A stretch of 64,000 nt of DNA from Coleophoma eucalyptorum (lineage: Eukaryota; Ascomycota; Leotiomycetes; Helotiales; Dermateaceae), in the NCBI GenBank assembly GCA_026120035.1, contig JALRME010000053.1, forward strand, positions 89,508 to 153,507. Reading direction: 5' to 3'. Positions 11,101 through 22,199 of the stretch are shown here, piece by piece. Position 1 is the first letter of the stretch. The number at the start of each line of letters is the position of its first letter. The notes below the pieces were generated by a model. That model ran no database searches and had not been told where the DNA came from. It saw only the letters and a program-made list of their open reading frames with translations. The translations under genes were made by a program, and so were the position numbers.

Positions 11101-12781
11101 GTGAGAGATTCATACATAGACGAGACATTAGATATCATATAGCTTCTGAGTTGAATCAGCCATGAATTGGTGAGATACGACAATATCTGATGTACACTAT
11201 GTACTCTAGCTTGCTCACCTAGACCCAGAGCCAGTCTACAGGTAGAGTTATAGAATCACATCTCAATACATTTGTCTCTGATTTACTAACAAACCAAATA
11301 ATTGATCTCCTGGAGAAAAATGCCTTTGTGAAGTTGACAGTGGTACAGAAAGACCAAGCGATCAAATACATCTTCAAAACACTGAGCAGGTCAACAATGC
11401 CCAGTAAATCGAGCATGCCCTGACATTCGGGATGCCTGTAAAGATTCAGCCGTTACGCGCCGCTTGTGATGGTGATATTGTCAGATTAGATCAAGTTACT
11501 CCGTCATGGACCGACCATACGTCAAGTAGAAACCGCTGCAGAACAGTGCTTCGGGCTTGAGGCTTGGATGGCACGTACGTGCCTTCGAGGTCTCTGGTAA
11601 GCTCATTGCTATCATCACTCAACGCCCACCACACAAGGCTCTGCGGGCAGAGGAAATAGAAGGACAGAAGATGCAACAACCTCGCGATGGCAGCTCGCTT
11701 GAGCCCAAAGAGGTAACTGGGAGGTAGAAGAGTTCAGCCCTTCCTTCGCAAATTGGCAAGGAAGAGGTAAGGCAAGGCAAGGCTGGAGGCTCTCTTGGCG
11801 GCCAAGAGCTGGGCCAGAGGCAGAAGCTGTGAGCTCCATGGTTGCCGCCGAACCGAAGAAACAACAGTGCAATACCATACCATAACATACCATACCAGAC
11901 AGGACAAGACGCACGCGGTGGGAGATAGACCAGCCGCCAGAGATACAGAAAAGGAGGTTGGATGCTGGCCGTGATGGGTTCAGTCAGGCTCGTGAGGATG
12001 GATGCCGCCTACGCCAACACCCACGCCACGCCCGGTACGAAAGTAGACGGACAGGGGAGGAGCGAGGGAGTGGGAGTCTCATTCTGCATGAAGCGCGAGG
12101 CTAGTCTGGATTGGCCCTAGCGCATGTCACAAGAATCATGAACCAGCGCCAAGTTGCTTTTGGCTTCCGTACATAAATCACCCGCCGTGCCCCAAGGAAA
12201 AGTTATCCATAAATTCAAGCTCACCACTTCCAATTTACGGCGAATAAGGCACCAAGGCATAAACTCTTCTCGCCGACGCTCCGGCACTCAGGCACTCACT
12301 CACCCATCGCCCATCACCCATCACCCATCACCCATCACCCAACCGGGCGGACTATTGTACTTCCATTCCACATCATCCACCCACCCATTACCCAGTACCC
12401 GCCACCCGTTCTTTGCTCTTTCGAGAGAAAATGCCGGCCCAAGGCTAGGCTTATCCAGATTTGTCCCCTTCAACGCTGTATTCTGCCGTTGGTGCTGGTG
12501 TGTCACTGCGCAACAAGCCACTTCGCATCCTCTCTGCGTGGTGCGATCGTATATTATTATCATTGTTGTTACTGTTGTTATGGGTATTGGTGTATTGCAT
12601 TGTGTTGAGGAACATCGGCTCGTAACCAACGAAGACTTTATCGGCGCCGCAGCAATTACAATTAATCTACACAACCCTTGATGCGACCATCCAAGCATCC
12701 ATCTCCACTGCATTAGCTTACTTTGGCCCCACGTCCACGTTCAAAAAAGGTCAAAGTCAGGAAGAGGAAGAGAAAAATACA
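11101..12781. other. Long intergenic region upstream of NC2-alpha
   Basis: Roughly 1.7 kb without a supported gene. Open frames on both strands at 11615-11914 and 12154-12713 are compositional. It contains a 7 bp tandem repeat (listed separately) and pyrimidine-rich stretches near 12300-12420, probably the promoter and 5' leader of the downstream gene. Confidence 0.5.
12300..12342. repeat. Heptamer microsatellite (CCCATCA)n
   Basis: About five consecutive copies of CCCATCA, one of them altered to CGCCCAT, lie about 440 bases upstream of the NC2-alpha start. Confidence 0.85.
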
Positions 12782-13726
12782 ATGGAGAGCAATTGGCGTC
12801 CCCAGTCCCCTGACTTATCCGGCTTCTTACCTTCTCCAACAAAGAATTCACACCCTCGCTCTCACCTTCATTATCAATCACATCCTCCACAACCTTCCCA
12901 ATACCAGGCTCAGCCGCAAGTCGCGCCGTCAGCATCATACGCGCCACGCTCCCCTGTCCTGCCATCTTTCAACAACGCGTCCGATCAGTATCGACCGTCG
13001 CAATCCTTCCAGAACCACAACATCTACGAGACCCAGAACATCGGCGCCGGACCAGACTTCGGCGATTTCGGCGGCAGGGGCTACATGCCACCAATTCCTG
13101 CCTTACCACCAACGCATTCTTTTGGCGCGCAACCAAACGAAGCACCGTATTACCCAGACCAAGCTTTCGTCAAAACCGAGGGCAGTAATCACTACCAGGT
13201 CGACGCGCCGCAATACATATCTTCTCCAACCATGGCATCGAAGACTGCACGTGGTCGCCCATCCAAGACAATGGCTGCACAACCCTCGATGTCTGGCGAC
13301 TCATCCTTCCAACCCGCGCCCGATCGCAAGAACCCCAATCCCGACAATATAGAAATCAAGACCAAATTTCCTGTAGCGCGTATAAAACGCATCATGCAAG
13401 CAGATGAAGAGGTTGGAAAAGTCGCGCAAGTCACGCCAGTAGCTGTCAATAAAGCTCTGGAACTCTTCATGATTCAATTGGTCACTGGTGCGGCCGCTAT
13501 TGCAAGAGAGAAGGGAGGCAAAAGGGTCACAGCACAGCACTTGAAGCAAGTGGTCGAAAGTGACCAGCAGTTTGACTTTTTGCAGGAGATTGTTAGCAAA
13601 GTTGGTGAGGGACAGGAAGGCGCTGGAGGCGAGACAAAAAAGCGGAAAGGAGATAGTGAGAGCGAGGAAGAGGTGAAGCCAAAGAAAGGCAGGGGCCGAA
13701 AGAAGAAGAGCAGCGACGATCAATAA
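12782..13726 (+). CDS. BUR6: NC2-alpha (Bur6/DRAP1) transcription cofactor
   Basis: A single exon of 314 aa. Residues 1-190 are Pro/Ser/Gln-rich and look disordered. A histone fold of the NC2-alpha type spans about 194-275: TKFPVARIKRIMQADEEVGK, KVAQVTPVAVNKALELFM and RVTAQHLKQVVESDQQFDFL. The tail is lysine-rich with acidic runs and ends in a basic RGRKKK block, likely a nuclear signal. NC2-alpha pairs with NC2-beta on TBP at promoters and can repress or activate RNA polymerase II transcription. The yeast and human proteins are shorter at the N-terminus, so the long leader is a filamentous-fungal extension or an upstream start. CHRAC/Dpb3-type folds are the alternative, but the RIKRIMQ.DEEVGKV pattern favours NC2-alpha. 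Confidence 0.9.
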   Translation: MESNWRPQSPDLSGFLPSPTKNSHPRSHLHYQSHPPQPSQYQAQPQVAPSASYAPRSPVLPSFNNASDQYRPSQSFQNHNIYETQNIGAGPDFGDFGGRGYMPPIPALPPTHSFGAQPNEAPYYPDQAFVKTEGSNHYQVDAPQYISSPTMASKTARGRPSKTMAAQPSMSGDSSFQPAPDRKNPNPDNIEIKTKFPVARIKRIMQADEEVGKVAQVTPVAVNKALELFMIQLVTGAAAIAREKGGKRVTAQHLKQVVESDQQFDFLQEIVSKVGEGQEGAGGETKKRKGDSESEEEVKPKKGRGRKKKSSDDQ

Positions 13727-14133
13727 CCTTGGGCAGCAATGCATTTGAAGGCGCGATTTAATGACTTATGGCATGGCGTTCAGCAGGGTTCGGCATATAC
13801 AAATGGAGTGCTTTGGACGGATGGATGGCTTGATTTGAGAGATAAATACAATTTTATGTGCATTTGGCCTATGTGTGCCATTTGAGCCACATCTACAACT
13901 CTGGCTGCAGCTTTCTATTATTGATAACTATTCCCGTGACTCACGGTTGCTCATTTGTGAACTCTAGGCATGGTTATCACATACCACCGTTCGGTTGCCT
14001 TCCATCGTGAACTATTCTGGAACTTGCCATGCTATGCCTCAACGCACACATCGAATAGCCAGACTCGCATGCCAACGAAGTACTTGGAATAGAGCTCCCG
14101 GATAAAATATTCCAAGCCGCTTGAGCATGGTAT
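13727..14133. other. Convergent intergenic spacer
   Basis: About 400 bases between two converging genes. No gene or repeat seen; expected to contain both 3' ends. Confidence 0.5.
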
Positions 14134-15427
14134 TCACGTTTGCCACTGATTCCTTAAGCTTTTTGCTTGTTCCACGGTATCAGGCAAGCTCTCTGCCTTT
14201 TCAACCCACTGCAGTGCAACCTCATCTTGCCCTACTGCCTTGCAAATAGACGCCATATTGATCATTGCAGGACCGAATCCATCAGCTGCCGCAACCTGAA
14301 ACCACTCTCTTGCCATTCCATAATCTTCAATAGTTTTGTTATTCAACTCGGCCAATCTAGCGTCAGCCCTAGCAAGTTCTATGCATCCAAGATTGTGGCA
14401 CGCATGAACAATGCCAGAGGATGCGGCTTTGAGAAGGTAGATCTCTTGGTTCGTGGACCCTGATTCTTCTAATTGAGATAGATAGAAATAACCCGAGGGG
14501 TCGTCCAGCTCCAGAGCGGCGGTGCGGAATGCAGATTCTGCTCCTTTTCGGTCTTTTAGGGCAAGAAGGATTCGACCTTTCTGTACCAGTGCATCAGATG
14601 CCCCAATATAATTCAGAGCTTGGGCGACCGGAATCTCCGCTTCATGATCGGTAGCTTTTGAGAACCACTCCAAGGCCTCCGAAGTTTTTTGCTGGCTAAG
14701 GAGGACTTTCCCTAAAAGAACCATTGCCTCGGGTTTCTTCTCCTGCTTTGCCATAATCCCAAGCCGTTGCAGAACTGCAGGAAAGTCACTATTGCTCACA
14801 GTTCCACGTGCTAAAGCCGATGTTACAAGATCAAAGGTCGCTTCTGGATCTTCCAATTTAGAGGCAGCCATCTTGATTCGGGTCCCTAAGATCCGTTGGC
14901 TTTGGCCATCGCAACGATTGAGAACGCGGGCGAGAGCAGTCAGAGTTGCCGGCTGTATATCAAAATCTGGGCAATAAATCAGCTCCATTTCAACTAGGAA
15001 AAGAGAGCTTGTGCTAACCTGCACATAATTTCCGTTCCCATCCTGCAGTTGGCCTTGCTCCACGGATTTGAAATTCTCGCAACACTTCGAGTGCTTGCTC
15101 GGAGTCTATATTTAGTGCACCAGACTTTCGAGCAGAGTCCAGCAAAACAGTTGATGGGAGACTAGATTCGAATGAATTCTGTTCTTTACCAAGTTTTGGT
15201 GTTCTCTGGCCAATAGATGCTGGAGTATTCGATCTCAATTCTGCCTGTCTAATGCGAGGAGACTTTTTTACTGTTGCTGCAAATCTCTCTGGTGTGGTAT
15301 GCAAGCATTTCACACATATTTGTCTATAAGTCCTAGGGATGGCAGATATGGACCTGCCCAACGCTGACATGGTTGATACAATAGAAGCTAAGCCAATATT
15401 GTGATATTTGACTGAGATCGAGTTCAA
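14134..15427 (-). CDS. Mitochondrial-type TPR/Sel1-like repeat protein
   Basis: Exons 15427-15019 and 14966-14134, with a 52 bp GTTAGC..CCAG intron, give 413 aa. The N-terminus is basic and Ser/Thr-rich with few acids (MSALGRSISAIPRTYRQI), suggesting a mitochondrial presequence; the ATG at 15370 may be the true start. From about residue 180 the protein is helical with TPR/Sel1-like units: AMVLLGKVLLSQQKTSEALE, ARADARLAELNNKTIEDYGM and WFQVAAADGFGPAMINMASI. These repeats bind proteins and often serve as assembly factors. I cannot name the orthologue. The gene is divergent from the UTP16 gene, with 432 bases between starts. Confidence 0.78.
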
Positions 15428-15859
15428 TTGTACCAGTAAGACAGTCTATACACGATGCAATGCTCTTGTCTTTTCAAGAAATATCTCCACAGAACGATAG
15501 ATTAGGAAGCAGGCTCTCCTCACAGATTTGGTGGCTGAAAGCTCGAACCGTGCCTTGGCAGCTTTAGTTGACAGAGAGTAATCTTGTATCTTGATGCTAA
15601 ATCTTATGCAGTAACAACGATGATTGCAGAGAACGGGTTATAGAAACGAAGAATGGGACAATCTTTGATGAGCCTATGGACTTCGTAAAGACATCGAAAC
15701 CGTGGAACTTGATTGTAGCTCCGATGCGGCCGCTTTCTTCCGATGAGATCTCCCAAAGGCGGTGTGAGGACTTTTTTCTAGGACCGAATTAATCTGCCCA
15801 AGAAGCAATGGTTCTTCATCGCTTTATGCTCCTGTCTGCTCTATGGTTTTACTTTACAG
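15428..15859. promoter_or_regulatory. Divergent promoter region (TPR protein / UTP16)
   Basis: A 432-base spacer between two outward-facing starts; it must hold both promoters. No defined motif is visible to me. Confidence 0.4.
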
Positions 15860-17242
15860 ATGTTCTCAAACTTTCTTAATTCGGCAAGAAGCATTTTGAA
15901 GCCTTCAGTCCATAGGACCTCTAAGGAATCTAACGACGCCACACGTTCCCCAAAGATGGTCTCCACAAGACGGCAAGTCGCTGCCGCTGAGGGAAGCCAA
16001 TCTGACATTGGTAACACTCTAGTTGTGCCAACTCCTATAAGCACTTCCCGAAAGCGTAGTCGAAAGTCAACCCAGGATGAAATGATGACTCCGAACAAAA
16101 GATCCAGCCCTACGAAAAAGCGAAAGCTTCCAGTTCCTGGTGGTAAAGAGGGCGAGCAGGGGGAGACTCATACCCATACACATATCTCGGTCGAAATTCC
16201 TGTTAGCAGTGTTGCACCCAATTCAGCAGAAATTCCTTCGAAGGAAACCTCCACACCTTCATCGGAACGCAAGGGAAGGAATCAGATCGCTCCGCAGGAA
16301 AAGCTGGAGATTCAAGACTCTGACCATGACAATGAAGAAGATCTGATTGGAACTGTTGAGAAGGCGCCAAGAGCATCTAAAAAATCAAAATCACCATCTG
16401 CAAAGAAACCATCTAGCAAGGCAAACAATGAGGCTGCTAACGAGATTGTTGCCAAGCCGAATCACAAGAAATTTGGTAGTGAAGAGCCGGAAATCGAGCT
16501 TCCCGAGAAGGAGCTGCAGAAACACACAGCAGAATTGCAAGATTCAGAAGATGAGAGTAGCGATGATGAGGCTCCTGAAGAGGTGGTCACCCAAGATGCC
16601 GGGCAAGAGGCAAAGAGAGACCTACAAGCTGCAGCAAAGGCATTAGAAGAGTATGTGTTCATCACTATATATGCTAATCACTTTACTAAATTAACATTCT
16701 CCAGACAAGAATCGGCTAGTCGAAGAAAACGAAAGGAGCGAGACGCACTTCTAAAACAGCAGGCAGAAAAGTCTACAAAGAAACGCAAGCAGCAAGAGGA
16801 AGAGGAAGAAGAAGAAGCGGGTAGAGTCGTGGAAGCAGACGCTTCAGCAGAATCTCTGGAAGATTCTGGCGCAAAAGTTCTGAAGGATGTGCTGAATACA
16901 AAGTCGGCCAGTAATAAGCGAGCTAGTTTACCAGATCTACTACCATCTGAGTTCCTCGATGACGAAGAGTCTGCAGAAAGCGACAATGAAGTCGTGATGG
17001 GAGAGACACAGAATATTCCAAAGAAAATCAAGTTTTCTGACCTTGTGGAGAAAAAGCCGAAAGACCTGCGTAAAGGATCTACCACTTTCCGCGTAGCAGA
17101 GTCAAGATCCATGTTACTTGCACCGAAGGCTTCTACTCAGGCACGAAAGACCAAGGAAGAATGGCTACAGGGTCGACCTGGAAAGAATGGAACAACAAGC
17201 CGCAAGCCATTTTCCGGTGGTTTTTTCGTTGCTAAAAAGTAG
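15860..17242 (+). CDS. UTP16: UTP16/Bud21-like U3 snoRNA-associated protein
   Basis: Exons 15860-16650 and 16705-17242, with a 54 bp GTATGT..CCAG intron, give 442 aa. Splicing removes a hydrophobic stretch that would otherwise interrupt a highly charged protein. The body is dominated by Lys/Glu/Ser with acidic clusters and basic blocks (KKRKQQEEEEEEEAG), as in nucleolar proteins. The C-terminus carries the diagnostic part: RVAESRSMLLAPKAS, then WLQGRPGKN and RKPFSGGFF. This matches the UTP16/Bud21 family, part of the small-subunit processome that processes 18S pre-rRNA in the nucleolus. The rest is poorly conserved in the family, so the assignment rests on the last 70 residues. Confidence 0.8.
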   Translation: MFSNFLNSARSILKPSVHRTSKESNDATRSPKMVSTRRQVAAAEGSQSDIGNTLVVPTPISTSRKRSRKSTQDEMMTPNKRSSPTKKRKLPVPGGKEGEQGETHTHTHISVEIPVSSVAPNSAEIPSKETSTPSSERKGRNQIAPQEKLEIQDSDHDNEEDLIGTVEKAPRASKKSKSPSAKKPSSKANNEAANEIVAKPNHKKFGSEEPEIELPEKELQKHTAELQDSEDESSDDEAPEEVVTQDAGQEAKRDLQAAAKALEEYVFITIYANHFTKLTFSRQESASRRKRKERDALLKQQAEKSTKKRKQQEEEEEEEAGRVVEADASAESLEDSGAKVLKDVLNTKSASNKRASLPDLLPSEFLDDEESAESDNEVVMGETQNIPKKIKFSDLVEKKPKDLRKGSTTFRVAESRSMLLAPKASTQARKTKEEWLQGRPGKNGTTSRKPFSGGFFVAKK

Positions 17243-17690
17243 TTTGGAAAGGTTTGGGGCAAACATTAGCTGTTAGGGCTTTGGTTTAGTTAGATATACC
17301 TCGTGATGGAGGTAGCCATTTTCAGTGGCTGTTGTGAAGGCTCCGATATAGATGGATCAAAAAAGGTTCATCCTCAAGTAGACGTTGGTCCCAGAAACTT
17401 GGAATAGCGTTACAGTAAAATCAGTGCAACAGAGAACCATACTCAAAGTCCTCCATCTGTGATTACCATGTAGCAGATTCATGTGAGATAATAAAAATGT
17501 CTCAGGTATCTTTTGCTATGCTCAGGATGAATTATAGGTGAGGAGTTATAAATCATTGTAGACGTGGTATTACAAAGCTCAACCAATCATGGCTCAAGGG
17601 AATATACATAGGGAGAATAATTAAGACGTCCGGATTTGTTTTGTAAGCACAAAATGGCACGTTCCATCCATTCATTGTCTTCTAAGTACC
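17243..17690. other. Convergent intergenic spacer
   Basis: About 450 bases between the UTP16 stop and the stop of the RING gene on the other strand; no gene seen. Confidence 0.5.
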
Positions 17691-20600
17691 TCAATCCCAT
17701 CTCGAGATCTCTCGTTCTGCCTCTGTCCTTGCAATCCTGTCCTCTTCACTCTCCTCTGCCATGGTAGCACCACGCCTGCCCTTCTTTCTTCCCTTTCTTC
17801 CGCCAGCTGTATCGTCTAGATCGTCACGGCCTCTTTTTTGTCCTACGCCAGCTTTGAAACCTGCGATCCGTTGTGCTTCTTTGAGCAGTCTCTCCCTGTC
17901 TCTAGCTTCCCGCTCAAGGGTATGAGGATCGCGGGTTGGAGCAGGGTTCTCTAATTTTGTCTTCTCCTTATCAGAGTCACGCTCTCTTTCACGGGTAGAG
18001 TGGCGATCGGAAGTACGTTCATGGTGACGGGATGATCGATGCCTCTCTTCATAGTGACGGCTAGATCTCTCTCTTTCTTTGTCTTTGTCCCTGCTAGATG
18101 TAGCGTTTATGCGGTCTTTGCTTGGACCAGTTGGAATCTGCATAGCGGTCGGCACCTCGACGGCTTTGCGGGTGCTAACACCTTTGATTTCAATTCCATT
18201 AATGACTGCGTTGGATGACTTGCGGTGAGGCAAATCCAGTTTGGTACGAGACTCTGCGGATGAGATAGCATTATCTTTGTTCTCGGGATCCGGAGAACCA
18301 CGTCGGCTGTCGTGGCGTCGACTGTGACGATGGTCACGGTCCCGATCTCTTTCTCTACTTCTTGATCTGTCTTCGCGATGAGAACGGTGACTAGAGCGAT
18401 GCCTGTGAGATGATTTATGCTCTCTCTCTTTGTCACTATCCCTCTCTCGTTCCCTATAACGATCTTTATCACGATCTCGACGGCTCCTACGACTCGAGTA
18501 CGCAGGTGATGCAGATCTCGATTTTTGGCCGTCTTCATCATCGTGGTCGACATGATCACTTGTGCTTGGGAACCCTTTTTCTTCGCTATTATCTGCATTC
18601 AGCTCGTTATCACCATCCTGATGACGACTCCTGCGTTCCCTTCGTCGTTCTCGTCGACGTTCACTCTCTCTTTCGTCCTTGGACCGAGATGTTGACCTGT
18701 GTCTATGCTTGCGCCGGTGTTTGTCTTCCCGTTCTTTCTCCTTCTCCTTTTCCCACCCACGCTCGCGAGATCTGGATCTTGATTGTGACCTGGATTTGGA
18801 TTCCTCTTTCACCGGAGATGCAGACCTACTTACTCTATCTCGGTGCTCGGAACCAGCTACAGATGGCGGTGCACCACCAGCATCAGTCACGGGTCTAGAA
18901 ACAGCTCTGCCAGGAGGAGGAAATGTTCGCCCACGAAGACTGGACAAGCCTGTATTGGGTAGACCTTCTCTCATAGCTTTGGGACCAGTAGGAGCATTAA
19001 TAGGAACTGATTTTACAGGCGGGGGCTGCATTCCAAATCCACCACGACCACGGTGATTATAGGTGAAACCTCCTCGTGCATAACCATACATACGAGCATT
19101 AGGATCTAATGAAGACATTGAATTAAAGCCTGCAGGACCCATCGGAACATTGTAGGATGCAGCCTGCATTTCATCAAGTGTCTGAATCGGCCTTGGAGCG
19201 TCATCCTCAGTTTGTGCAGGAGTATCATGTGACACTTCTTTGGCATCGTCATGCTCTGCAGCATTCCCGTTTACTGGCAAACCAGTGTTATCCTTCGAGG
19301 TTTGTTCTGCTGTAGCATCTTCACCGGCCTCCATGACGGGTCGAATTTCACGGCCAAACTCATCGACGTTACCGCCGGGGGTGGAATCGGCCTTCGGTCC
19401 CGTCGTTATAGATCCGGAATCATTGGGTCCGCCTGCAATTTGTGCTGTGCCGAACTGCTGTGGATACTGCTGTGAGTGCATATCATTCTGACCATAGGCA
19501 AAACCACCACGGTTCTGCATGAAGCCACCACGTCCTCTGCCACGTCCACGGAAGCTCTGGTTCCCGTAGTGGTTGTTCTGGAAGTCATTGAACTGGTTCC
19601 CGCGACCATAATTACCTTGGGCAAATCCTGCAGCATGTTGGGGATATCCAGAGTTATTTGCTCCATAATCACCGTGACCCATGCCAGCTGCATTTGGATG
19701 ATTGAAATTATCTGGTCCGACATTCCATGATTGTTGCTGGTTCCAAGCACCATTGAAGCCTGCACCTCCTCCACCATCGAAGCCTCCCATTCCCATCCCA
19801 ATGTTCATGCCACTCATGCCCATGCCAGCACCAAAACCACCATTCATAAACATGCTCTGCATCGTCATCGGATCCATATTCATACCTGGCATTCCTGTCT
19901 CTCATTAGCTTTTGGAATTTTTAAAAGTATTAAATCGAATGGGACATACCCATCATTGGAAAATTGCCGAATCCATTGGCACCCATGCCATTCTGCATAG
20001 CCATCATCATCTGCATCTGGCTGAAGTCACCCGCAGACCCAAATGGGACGTTCGGAAATCCACCAGTGCCATTAGCATCGAAGGTTGCCCCAGGTCCTTG
20101 GACGCTTTGTCCATCTGCAGGTTCAGTATCAGCATCGCCATGCTCGAGTGCCTCAGAGACATCTTGAGTGTCTGTCTCGCCAGTCCCCACAACTGCATGC
20201 GCATCAGTATCAGTTGGCTCTTGTCCAGGGGTTATCTCCTATAGTTCTGTTAGCTACGTTTTTAAGAACAGAGACCAGTATTTCGCATACTTCAATTGAA
20301 GGTTGTGGGATATCTTGTTCGGCCTCTTGCGCAGCCTCAACCTCAGCAGGATTTGTTGGATGCTCTGATATAATGTCCTCAACAATCTCTGCATCCGGAC
20401 TATCAATGGGAGGGATATTCGCGCTGTCGTCGGTCAAGGTAGGGAGCTCCAATGGAGGCTCGCCTTCAGTAGGTAGCACTTCCTCCTGGGGTGTGTCTGG
20501 TGGTGTATTCTTGACTTCCTTTGCGCGTAAAGCCTCGCGTTTTTTTTCTTCCGTTCGTAGGAATACTTTAATCGTAGTTCGCAGAGATTTGTGAGGTTTA

Positions 20601-20919
20601 CAGTCTTCTGCAGCCACAGGAGTATGCTCACAAACGGGACAGGATGACGGAAGTGTAGACTGGCCTAGGAGCGGGGTCAGTGACAGCAAGATGAGTGAGT
20701 GAAAATAGAATAGCGTACACGTTTCGCAGATGGCCTGATCACAGCAGGGTAATCGGAAGGCGTTAACAGCGAGTCTGCTGCATATTGCGCATCTCAATTT
20801 AATAGGTATCTCATCTTGCGCGAGGGAGCTGCTTGCTTGTAAGTTATTGCCTATGCGGTGCAATGAAGAAAGCAGTACCTGACAAGCTCACTCTGAGCAG
20901 CAGTCATGGCAGCAGCCAT
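17691..20919 (-). CDS. RING-finger protein with Gly/Met-rich and SR-like tail
   Basis: Exons 20919-20879, 20831-20719, 20664-20291, 20238-19950 and 19894-17691 give 1006 aa. A compact RING lies at residues 28-63, its last part created by splicing: C28xxC31, C43C44, C49xxC52, C60xxC63. The PCCDQAICETC core resembles the RING of Mpe1/RBBP6, but no DWNN domain or zinc knuckle is present. After an acidic Pro/Glu region come Met/Gly/Asn-rich segments with RGRGRGG boxes, then about 350 residues of Arg-Ser/Arg-Asp/Arg-Glu alternation, and a conserved-looking end (EESEEDRIARTEAEREISR). RING plus SR-like tail suggests an E3 ligase working on RNA-processing factors in the nucleus; that role is inferred. 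I cannot assign a yeast orthologue. Confidence 0.82.
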
Positions 20920-22199
20920 TGTCGCTGGGTGTTTTGGCACAGCCGTAGTAAGATGGATCGAGGGGAGATGGCCACATCAGATGTTCGCAGCCATCATGTT
21001 GTAGTGTCGCGTGGGTAGTGCGGTACCGTAGGGTAATACAATGATCGCGACAAAGAACTGATATCCTCGAGTAGAGGTCGTAAGATGCGTAAGATCCCTC
21101 AGATAGGTCTATGTTGAACAGCTTATGTTGTGGTTGAGATGGCGCGCCTCGTATGGAGATTTTTAGCACCAGCTCTTCGTTTTCCCCTTTGGTCTTTGCT
21201 CGGCAAGTGAGTCGCGATGAGATTTATATTGTCCACGTGACTCGTTGTTCAGTCCACCCAAAATCTATCGATAAATTCTGGGATTGGTCTGCATGCTTAT
21301 GCGGATAAGATATCAGGTGAGAATATTGGGTAGATAAAGCACCTTCAATTGACTATAGTGCCGGTGATAGAGCAGATGTGCCATGGTCTTATATCTAAGC
21401 TCATTTCAACTGCCTAATAGCGATCGCAGAATTCATGCGGCGCAGTTAAATTACCTAGAACTGTGTTACACACCAGAATTGAGCTTTGCCGTGTTAATCT
21501 CATATTTAATTTACAATTGCCTGTCTATAGCCAGTCTAAGCTGGTTTTCCTGCCTTACTACTTTTTACTCCTTAACTCGGTTGCTCCGACTTAATCCCTT
21601 AGCTATCTTGCGCAATTACTACAAAATGCAATCCACCGCCCCCTCACCCATCCCTTGGCCAAGTTCGAGGTGTTCCTGGAGAAGCCCATGGAGCATCTGC
21701 TTGAAGAATGTCTGAAGTCGTCGATGCCGATGTTGATGTCGACGACGTGCTGAACGGAGTAAGAGTAAGCGAGATTTCTTCTACTTCTTGGCGAGGGAGC
21801 TTTTGCTTCTTGATTGGTCTGTCTACCTGTCCGTTCCATAATTCAACACCTACTGCAGTCAATACCTGATGTGCTTCACAAGTCATAGGCACTTCATTTT
21901 TATCTCCTCGATACAACGAAGAACCCGCTCCAGCTTCCTGAGTACACTTAGATTCCTGATTTCTTGATCCTGGCTTAATTTTTCCCTTGTCACTTCTCTC
22001 TCTGCACAGAGCTCACCTGATGTTGATGACGAAAACAGACCAAGAAAAGAAGTACTTGGAAGGACTGAGCGCAAGGTGCTAATTGCAGGTGCTGGATAGT
22101 ACCTCACACAGTTTCCCATCCCAGTATTAGGTATTACTCATTGTGCAAATACAACTTTCCCAGTCTCATGATACTCGGGGCTCCTGGTGCGTCTCTGCC
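20920..22199. other. Intergenic region with unassigned frames
   Basis: About 1.3 kb. Minus-strand frames at 21644-22119 look slightly coding-like (RNLSVLRKLERVLRCIEE, then PIKKQKLPRQEVEEI in another frame). I could not join them into a gene or recognise a family. The stretch includes the promoters of the RING gene and of the hydrolase gene. Confidence 0.4.

Noticed and set aside
12154..12713. Frames of 130-175 codons upstream of NC2-alpha
   Set aside because: They run through a microsatellite and pyrimidine-rich leader; composition explains them.
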